Part shown: positions 56,387 to 64,000 of the stretch, piece by piece
Layout: the number at the start of each line of letters is the position of its first letter
Numbering within the stretch: the first letter of the stretch is position 1
Source: Sphaerolaimus hirsutus
Lineage: Eukaryota; Nematoda; Chromadorea; Monhysterida; Sphaerolaimidae
DNA length: 64,000 bases
Direction: 5' to 3'
Assembly: GCA_964036195.1 (NCBI GenBank)
Contig: OZ038451.1
Coordinates: forward strand, 28,785,927-28,849,926
Translations under genes and position numbers: made by a program
Notes under the pieces: generated by a model
What the model saw: the letters and a program-made list of their open reading frames with translations, nothing else
Database searches by the model: none
Told to the model about the DNA's origin: nothing

Positions 56387-56539
56387 CACTTAGTGACCCA
56401 AACTTTGCCGGAGGACCACTGCCATTCCCAAAACAAAATGAGAAAGTCAACAGAAAATTGTGCAGTAATTCAGAATTGACAAGACATAAGGGAGATACAT
56501 GTGCAGTGATGGATGCCAAAATATACCATTATGATTGCA
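56387..56539 (+). CDS. Two-CTLD gene: exon after the second CTLD, cysteine-containing tail
   Basis: The acceptor is CATATGCAG and the donor GATTGCA/GTAAGT, phase 1 in and out. It reads PLSDPNFAGGPLPFPKQ, later NRKLCSNSELTRHKGD and TCAVMDAKIYHYDC. Three cysteines continue the extracellular character. I do not recognise a domain. Confidence 0.75.
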
Positions 56540-56625
56540 GTAAGTTGGACATTGCGATTTGCAAAATGCAACAAAATAATAAAAACAAACAAAAATATAA
56601 AAAGTAATAGTGTACACTCATTCAG

Positions 56626-56685
56626 GTAATACTTTGAACAACAAAGCACATAAGGATTTACAAGAAGTGGTGTCCATCCAACCTG
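56626..56685 (+). CDS. Two-CTLD gene: small exon whose donor comes from a hairpin MITE
   Basis: 60 bases after a CTCATTCAG acceptor, phase 1 in and out: NTLNNKAHKDLQEVVSIQP. Its last bases CCTG are followed at once by the GT of the 190-bp hairpin element. It joins the last exon in frame (...IQP-G-DSAFDES). Without the element the exon would read on as PEVREYRLILH and stop, so it may once have been the terminal exon. Confidence 0.6.
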
Positions 56686-56875
56686 GTGGCAATCCCAAGC
56701 CCTGTAAAGTGTAAAGTAAAGTGTCAAATGTAAAGTCAAGTGCAAAGTAAACTGTCAATTGTCATGCAAAGTTCAGTAATAAAATATTTTCTTTTTGTTT
56801 TAATTGACACTTGACTTTGCATTTGACTTTACATTTGTCACTTTACTTTACACTTTACAGGGCTTGGGACTGCCC
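56686..56875 (+). mobile_element. 190-bp hairpin MITE in the lectin gene (intron candidate 3)
   Basis: It begins GTGGCAATCCCAAGCCC and ends GGGCTTGGGACTGCCC, with inverted TGTAAAGTGTAAAGTAAAG arms. The target duplication CCTG lies at 56682-56685 and 56876-56879. It has the same sense orientation as the gene, the same ends and nearly the same length as the two LRR-gene copies; the centre differs. Confidence 0.85.
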
Positions 56876-56942
56876 CCTGAAGTTAGAGAATACCGACTCA
56901 TTTTGCATTGAAAAAATAAATAACATGCAGATTATTCTAATA

Positions 56943-57369
56943 TACCGTATTACCTCGAATTATCCCCCCTTGAATTAACCCCCCCCCCCTCGAATTAACC
57001 CCCCCTCAAAATGGGCTGGGGAAATAATAAACCCCCCCCCTCCAAATACCCCCCCTCCGGAATGATGCACATCATGTATGCAATGTACATGATGTATTTA
57101 TTACTACTTATTTGCATAGCAGCTACTCTTATACGCTCATTTGTGTACAGATGTACATCTATAGCCCAAATATAACCTATATTCTCACATTTATTACCGT
57201 TTTTGCGTAAGAAATAGCGTATTCTTTACTACGAATTGCACGAAATTTTCTGGCGAAATAATAAAACCCCCCCTCGAATAAACCCCCCCCCCTCGAATTA
57301 ACCCCCCCCCCTCAAATTTTGCTGGCGAAATAATAAACCCCCATGGGGGTATTTCGAGGTAATACGGTA
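56943..57369. mobile_element. TACCGTATT-family MITE
   Basis: It begins TACCGTATTACCTCGAAT and ends TTCGAGGTAATACGGTA. The middle is close to 3987-4413 and 26950-27263. It lies in the last intron of the lectin gene. Confidence 0.85.
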
Positions 57370-57487
57370 TATGTAGTTACTTAGTTTAGGTGTATATTTG
57401 TTGTATTCTCCTGTCACAGTTCAATGTTTGTTTTTACATACATTCATTGACATTCATAAGTCAACCACAAAAATAACCTTCTCCCAG

Positions 57488-57687
57488 GAGACAGTGCCTT
57501 TGATGAATCAATTCGTTCAAATGACCACAATCCTGATTGCTGCAGTGAAGAGCGCGACAATTGTATGCAGGCATATTTTGTATACATGTGTTGCTTAACT
57601 CGAAAAATGAAGGGGCAGGCATTTGATGAAGATATTCAATTTTATCATTTATATAAATACAAACTGTTGGCAGAACACAATGGTTGA
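57488..57687 (+). CDS. Two-CTLD gene: last exon, cysteine-rich C-terminus
   Basis: The acceptor is TTCTCCCAG, phase 1. It reads DSAFDESIRSNDHNPDCC, then SEERDNCMQAYFVYMCC and a charged tail ending KLLAEHNG before TGA at 57685-57687. It has five cysteines, including two CC pairs. No domain was recognised. The 66-codon frame at 57398-57598 overlaps it in another frame and is not supported. From the exon at 49031 to here the protein is 513 residues. Confidence 0.75.
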
Positions 57688-57930
57688 TGTTTGTGAATTT
57701 ATTTTCATTTTGGTGAATGTGAAAAATTTACCAATTTTCGATATGTTTGAGATTGATATATAGGTATATGGTTGATTCTATTTCATTACATTTTACCCAG
57801 TTTTTAATGGAGTGTTCATCAAGAATGACTTCTATTTACATGTTATTGAAACATCATTTTATGTTATACTGCATCTACTTAAACTTGGCAGACTTGTGAT
57901 TTTGAACCTTGAAACACTTTCAGTCATGTC

Positions 57931-59314
57931 TAACGATGGCAAAAAAAGATTCGAAAATTCGAAAATATTTTTGAATTTTCGAATTTTTCCATAATTTTTG
58001 AATTTTTATTCCACCCCTGGAAAAAAACAGTTAAAAATCTATTTATTTATTTATTTTTTTAAAAATTCTAAAAATTTATTTTTTTAAAAATTCGAAAATT
58101 CAAAAATTCAAAAATTCGAAAATAGTTTTCGAATTTTTCAGGGAATTCAAGGTGACAAAAAGCGATCTTAAGTTCAGCGTGCTAAATAAAGCGACAATTG
58201 ATATGCGGTGGGTCTGAAAAAGTCTCATGTAACGAAAAAACAAACATTAAAAAACATTGAAATGGGATCCGCGGCGGCAGAGCAAACTCCATCTATTTAT
58301 GACATCTATTTAGGAATGCAGGGAGCCGCCCAAACAATCAATTAGAACCGCGGCGCTTTACTTCCGATAGAGACTCCGGTCCATCAAAAAAATTGCTCGC
58401 GGGTCTTCCGAATGGCAGTCACACAAACATTTTTGGAAGGCATTCTGCCCCAGTGAAAATGGTGCAAACTGATCCACATGAGTGTTTCTACCATTTGTCA
58501 AGTGATATGAAATTGTCATGTCATGCTTCACTTAGGCCGGAATTAGAGCTCAGCGTCGATTCGACGTGAAATGATGACGTGAAATGACGTCGTGAAATTA
58601 ATTACACGAGTGTGGATCATGCTACGGGTCTACAATTTTCTAAGGATAATATATGAATCAATACCTTAATCGTGTCCAATACTGAGTGTTATCAGCCACA
58701 ACTAGAGCGAATTGAAAAATTCAATTTTTATCATTTCACGTCATCATCATTTCACGTCACAGTGTCAGGGAACAAGTTGACATTTCACGTCAGACTATTG
58801 CAAGCAGCAGTCTGACGTGAAATGTCAAGTTGTTCCCTGACACTGTGACGTGAAATGATGAGGCAGTGAAATGATAAAAATTGAGTTTTTCAATTCGCTC
58901 TAGTTGTGGCTGATAACACTCAGTATTGGACACGATTAAGGTATTGATTCATATATTGTCCTTAGAAAATTGTAGACCCGTAGCATGATCCACACTCGTG
59001 TAATTAATTTCACGACAACATTTCACGTCATCATTTCACGTCGAATCGACGCTGAGCTCTAATTCCCGCTTTACAGTGAAATTAAAGTTAAAAGGGGTCC
59101 AAACATGAAAACAATCCAAATACTGCGTTTAAGCTTCAAATTCAATCTTATTCTGAAAAAAATTTGAAAATAGCCAAAAAAGATTCAAAAATTCGAAAAT
59201 TAAATTCAAAATTCGAAAATTAATTTGGGAAAAAATTTGAAAATTCGAAAATTCATTTTAGAAAAAAACACTAAAAAATTCAAATACTTTTTTCTGGGAG
59301 GTATGCCATCGTTA
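57931..59314. mobile_element. hAT-like AACGATGGC-family element, exact 8-bp TSD, hosting a PIF-like element
   Basis: The ends are TAACGATGGCAAAAAAAG and GGTATGCCATCGTTA. An exact duplication GTCATGTC lies at 57923-57930 and 59315-59322. Word blocks TTCGAAAATTCGAAAA occupy both edges. It hosts 58535-59070. Confidence 0.9.
58535..59070. mobile_element. Nested long-TIR element GCCGGAATTAGAGCTCAGC, TTA TSD
   Basis: It is an almost complete palindrome with arms of more than 200 bases (CGATTCGACGTGAAATGATG and complement) meeting near 58800. TTA lies on both sides. It shares its ends with 50797-51220, but the interior differs (CACGTCAGACTATTGC). Confidence 0.8.
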
Positions 59315-59322
59315 GTCATGTC

Positions 59323-59693
59323 AGATAAAATTAGGACGCGCCCAAATCTGCGCTGCCGAAATGACCGGACACTTTTCTCAATGCAAAAAAATGCTTGACG
59401 ACCTGTGTGCAGTGTAGTGTTGCGAAAACGCCAGAGAAATGGAGCTGGCGCCATTTGTCGTGGCGCAAGATCATAACAATGAGACAATTGATTGAAGCTC
59501 ATTACTAAAGAAATAAATTTCCAATAACTGCTGCTAACTCCAATAACCAATAACCAAGTATCCAATAACCAACAAATCTCTCAACTATCTAGGTATCTAT
59601 TTGGAGCAAACTTTGAGCAATTTTAGCCCCAATTTTTACTCCAGATCGCTAAATTTTGCTCCATTTTGTCAATTTTGCAAAATATTTCATACC
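59323..59693. other. No gene recognised
   Basis: 59423-59465 has GGCGCC-like words of the 45464 family in decayed form, and 59575-59690 resembles 10310-10400 (TATCTATTTGGAGCA). No coding support. Confidence 0.4.
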
Positions 59694-61194
59694 TACCGTA
59701 TTTCCTCGAAATATTCCCCCCCCTCGAAATACCCCCCCTCAAAATGGGCACTATGAATTTGTGGTCCGGGAAATGCATAACAGATTTCCAAAACACTTAC
59801 TGTGTTACGTTAGAACATCGTTTATACTATCTACATCCTTATACACTACCATGCAGAATAGTTGAGACTTTTTGCGCTGCGTGATTAATGTTGCCAGAAT
59901 TTTGAAATGGTTGATGTGCAAAACATTTGGATACTATACATGGGTACCCTGGGGGGTTGACTACACATGCCCTGGATGACCGCCCCTCAAGTTCAAATCT
60001 GCATATATTCCTAGTGTACAAACATATTAACTCAGTTTGTTCATGTTTCAGAATAGTTGAGACTTTTCTTGTTTTGGGCAGTAGCCACCCAGTATCTCAC
60101 TTTAAAGTCTATATCAATTCCTATGTTCATTTTTTAACAAAAATTTCACCATGGGAACTGCTTGCCTGCATTACTGAGCTCTGTGTGCAGCAAGAAACAT
60201 TCTAAGCATGAACAGCATATGGCAATGCATATATGCTGCAGTTTTGCATGCATTGCCAGCAACTCAGAAATGGGGGTAGGCATACTACTGAGTGGGGCTA
60301 TTTGGTGTGTAAATTTGAGGTTATGGCTTTGCTCTATTAGGGAGAAAAGTTGGCCCAACTGTAAATGAGTAATGTGCAATTATTTTGTATGGAATGAAGA
60401 TGGAAGATTGTAAGTGCTATAACTTTTGATTGGAAAGAGATATTGAAAAAAGTCTTTGTCATATTAATTCTCTCTGTCTAAAGAATGTTATAGACTGTTC
60501 AATAACAAAATTTTGATGCTGCAAACCCCAGTAAAATAAGCATAAAATATTTAGACACCATTGAAAACTTTGAAGTGCCATAACTTTTGATTGGAAAGAG
60601 ATATTGAACTTATTTTTGTTTTAAATGAATCCTCGTTGTCTAACGTATATGATAGCATGTTCAAAAAATTATTTTTTCATGTTCAAAAACAGGGTCAAAT
60701 TGACATGTGTTATCTAGATATCACTAAACCGACCACAAAAATAGAATTTGCATGTTGTCCCAATCATTTTAAGTGTTGAATGATTCAAATCAGCCCAGAA
60801 ATGGTTGAGTTATTAAGCTTCAAACACACTCATCCAGATTGCCCATTTTTTGTATATTTATTGACCATCTTTTTATAGACCCCCGTTATCTCGGGCCTGG
60901 GGGATTATTTGAGCAAACAAAATTTTTCCGTAGTAGCCCCAGCATCAAAACACAACATACTCAAATGGCATCAAAATTGGGCAAGGGACAAGAAATTGGG
61001 AAGCAAAAAAAGTGCGGTGGACCCCCAGCCTACTGTTTCTCTATGTGTGAAAAGCCTCAACTATTCTGCACGGTAGTGTATAAGGCTGTAAAAACTTATA
61101 AATGGTGGTTATTGTTGCATTTTTAACGTTTCTCTCTGAAAATTCTCACTCTGAAAAAATAAACCCAGTGGGGGTATTTCGAGGAAATACGGTA
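59694..61194. mobile_element. TACCGTATT-family MITE split by older foldback debris
   Basis: The left end is TACCGTATTTCCTCGAAAT and the right end TTTCGAGGAAATACGGTA, 1.5 kb apart. The outer parts match the copy at 63391-63651. The region 60400-61020 between them is a decayed half of the foldback family at 47304-48506, with GATTGGAAAGAGATATTGAA and TATCTCGGGCCTGGGGGA blocks. Confidence 0.65.
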
Positions 61195-61995
61195 TATATT
61201 TTGCCCCAGAAAAATTTTCAGCTATTTATCTCTCCGTATGATATTTGACTTCCATAATACCCCCATGAGGGTCAAAACCTTGGAAACCCCTGATCCATTG
61301 TCTACATGCCAAACGGGTTTACACGGCAACTGGGTCACCAAAACCAGGCCTAAAACGATTTGACACGGAGTTGTCTGGATGCCCTTCTGCACTACCTACT
61401 TCAATCGTTGTCCACAATGTTTGGTCACTGTTTTTAGGATTTTTCGCATTTTGGCATGATGCCAGCGATCAGCTATGGCTCTTTTTTGAGGGATGGCTAT
61501 TACTCATCCCGTCACGTTCGAAAATGCCACAATTGCGCCTATTATCAGAGGGTACCTTTTATTGGAGGGCATGTCTTGCCTACAATCGGATGTAATGTGT
61601 TTGTTTTCGTTTTTGAGGCAGCTGTACCGAGAACTTTGGGAACCCAGCTTGTATATATACCTAAATATGTATAATAATTATTATCTTTTGAGTTGGAAAA
61701 TGGAATGACACATTGGCGCCATCCCTGATGCATATCCCACCCAAGGTGTTTTTGAGGAGCCCCAGCATTTTGGCAGATCAGATACAATGCATCATGACAT
61801 AAATAACATATCGGCATCGTAAGAACAAGTGATTTGTCTGTTTGATGATAGACGGAATCGTTTTCTAAACCTTTATGTCAATGTGAAGGGTTTCTTACTG
61901 GTACTGAGATGAGATGGTTTTTATCACTATTCCTGAAGGGTGGTCTTAATAGAAGGGCAGGTAAAAAAGTGATGAAAATTAGAAGGGCGCCCTCC
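61195..61995. other. Low-copy region with short open frames; no gene called
   Basis: Plus frames at 61371-61708 overlap in three phases; one (61456-61674) contains RKCHNCAYYQR, a CxxC motif. No frame has clear splice sites or a family match. 61930-61990 holds TAGAAGGGC words of a decayed MITE. Confidence 0.35.
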
Positions 61996-62002
61996 TATTC
62001 AA

Positions 62003-62600
62003 AGTTGTTAAAAGTACTGAACTTTTTAAAAGTAATCGTAAACGTCAAGTATGTTTATATGAGTACAGAAAACACGCTGCTAAAAGGTGAGTAAAATACT
62101 TTTTTCTCACAGAAAACGTCAAAGTGGGTATCTCACAAAAATAACGTAAAAATTGGGGGGGGGGGGGGAGGGATTTGCAATTTTTACTCTGAAATACACC
62201 AAAGATGTGTGTTTTTCTCTCCTGATAAGTATTTCTCAGGAAAATTTCGTGTGTTTGTCAGTTTCTGTCTGGCAAAACGACATCTTCTGTCCACTTAAAA
62301 TACGTTTTCTGTACGCGCGTACTTTCAAAAAGTACGCGAGTATGTGAGTTAGGGTTGGGAATTTCAAAATTTTCGGGTTCGGGTATCGGGTATGGGGTCC
62401 TAAAAATTTCGGGTCGGGTATCGGGTATCGGTTCCAAAAATTTTGCGGGTATCCGGTTCGGGTTCGGGTTCGGGTTCGGGTATTGAGGTCGGGTATCGGG
62501 TCGGGTTTTCAGGTCAAAATGTCGGGTATCGGGTAATATAATTGTCGGGTATCGGGTAATAAAATCGTCTGGTATTGGTTTGAACAACGACAATACAGCA
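62003..62600. mobile_element. Truncated CAGAGTTGTT-family end followed by a GGGTATCGGGT-word MITE
   Basis: 62003-62350 starts AGTTGTTAAAAGTACTG and carries GTAAACGTCAAG words. At about 62351 TTAGGGTTGGGAATTTC begins a block filled with GGTTCGGGTATCGGG words. Its right end was not found. Confidence 0.6.
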
Positions 62601-63147
62601 TGGTGTAGTGTATCTATCACAACACAAGGTGTATAACTAAGTGGAGATGCAACAGTTTTTCAATAAAATTGTCTTGCTCAAGAAAAAGTATGACTATTGA
62701 ATTGTCAGATAAAACGTAGCTCCAGTTGTTGTGGGTACCATCACACCATGCTGGCTGAGGCTCCTAAAAATAGTTAAACATATTTTTTGTTGATTCAGAT
62801 TAGCCCACAATGTTATCTCAACATGCTTGGGTGATAACTGCTGAAGCCATTGCTCTGTGAACCTAAAACAAATGTGTTTCAATGATTCTCTGTAATCATT
62901 TCTAGTTGTAGCAATTGAGCTTAATATTGACATGTTTTTTTGGACAGTGGGTGATGGCAGTGCACCCAGTCAAACTGTCTACCTCACTGAACCGGTGAAA
63001 CTGAACACACTTAGAGGAGAAAACTGGAATCAAGTGCACCCAAATACCTGGCAGCCATTTTGGCCTACCGTAGGGAAGGCAGCTATCTAAATTGTCTTCA
63101 ATTGAATCTAAATATTTCAAATGTGAATGAAAACATGCAGTACATAC

Positions 63148-63255
63148 TAGTGATGGGAAAGCGCCAGGAAAAATGGCGCCAGGCGCCAATGGTGCCATGG
63201 CGCACTTCAAAATAATGGCGTCGGGCGCCAAACGGCGCCAGAAACAATGGCGCCA
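63148..63255. mobile_element. Truncated GGCGCC-word element
   Basis: It begins TAGTGATGGGAAAGCGCC as at 45464 and runs through GGCGCCAGGCGCCAATGG, but has no right end. Confidence 0.75.
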
Positions 63256-63390
63256 ACAATAAAATTCTCTATTTCAGTGTAACGGTAAATATATTAAAAC
63301 AGAAGCATTTATATAACAGCAAAGTAGTATACCATCTTTTGATGGAGAAAAGCCACAAAAAACTCATTTTCTCATTAATATAATTTATCA

Positions 63391-63651
63391 TACCGTTTTT
63401 CCTCGAAATACCCCCCCCCTCGAAATACCCCCCCTCAAAATGGGCACTATGAATTTGTGGTCTGGGAAATGCATAACAGATGTTCAAAACACTGTGTTAC
63501 GTTAGAACATTGTTTATACCATCTACATCCTTATATAAGGCTGTAAAAACTTATAAATGGTGGTTATTGTTTGCATTTTTCACGTTTTTCTCTCAAAATT
63601 CTCACTATGAAAAAATAAACCCCCGGGAGGGTAATTCGAGGAAATACGGTA
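63391..63651. mobile_element. TACCGTATT-family MITE
   Basis: It begins TACCGTTTTTCCTCGAAAT and ends TTCGAGGAAATACGGTA. The middle (GGGCACTATGAATTTGTGG and GTTACGTTAGAACA) matches 59694 onward. Further family-like debris continues to about 63770. Confidence 0.8.
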
Positions 63652-64000
63652 TTTCCCGGAAATACCCTCATCATTTCTTTCGCAAGGTAAATTGATTATT
63701 TCGCCAGCTATTCGCTCCTCTCGAAATACACCCAAGTCTGAACGGACTGAGGAAATAATCACCCTGCTTGCTTAGGTACACCCTTGCTTCCTTGAAACAG
63801 GTACAGGAAACATGTAACAGGGAAGCATATAATGGGAGATGAAGCTTGACTGCACTACTTTTGTTTAGTTTTCTTCATGTGCACTTTTTCAGAGGCAAGT
63901 ATTTGAAAGAGGAATTACATTCTGCCAGAATTTTCAATTTTTCATAATATGAGGTAGTGCATAAGCAGTGTTTTTCCAGCCTGATACATGATCAATTACC

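Noticed and set aside
60001..60030. GTTCAAATC resembling a tRNA B box
   Set aside because: No matching A box, acceptor stem or cloverleaf could be found around it.

Overview
The window looks like repeat-rich animal (metazoan) nuclear DNA. It holds no operons and no tRNA or rRNA that I can see. Coding sequence comes in short exons with GT-AG introns. Two secreted or extracellular protein families are recognisable: a leucine-rich-repeat (LRR) protein with N- and C-terminal cysteine caps, and a protein with two C-type-lectin-like domains (CTLDs). Both are typical of animals. An arthropod is my best guess from the style of the LRR protein, but that is weak inference.

Layout. 1-3245 is the 3' part of a non-LTR (LINE) retrotransposon, open to the left edge and broken by one frameshift. 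3.2-18.4 kb holds only transposon debris, including a 2.85-kb foldback flanked by TTAA (12332-15178) and an array of rearranged repeats (8063-10257). 18422-24863, minus strand, is an LRR gene of seven exons (about 372 codons as assembled, with one LRR exon possibly missing). 25-37 kb is again a mosaic of small transposons. 37.1-44.7 kb, plus strand, carries duplicated small exon cassettes of unknown function. 37452-40804 is a stack of transposons nested four deep. 49031-57687, plus strand, is a gene with two CTLDs whose nine exons splice in a consistent phase (513 residues from the first exon seen; the 5' end is not identified). 57.7-64 kb is transposon mosaic.

Most of the DNA consists of small non-autonomous DNA transposons. 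The commonest family (over 20 copies) starts TACCGTATT and ends AATACGGTA, is flanked by TA, and is filled with a repeated motif ending in runs of C or G. Many other families share 8-bp target-site duplications (hAT-like) and are each filled with a different short repeated 'word'. Nesting is extensive.

The main discovery is a family of about 190-bp hairpin transposons that appear to act as introns. One copy (23559-23749) sits inside an LRR codon run. One copy of its target duplication ends the upstream exon, the element's first two bases are GT, and the other copy of the duplication ends in AG. Splicing therefore restores the original reading frame exactly. A second copy (18579-18769) interrupts the same gene, and a third (56686-56875) supplies the 5' splice site of a lectin exon. 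These have the features of introners, transposons that create introns. A second unusual item is a complete set of hammerhead-ribozyme strands in a non-standard order at about 38648-38709.
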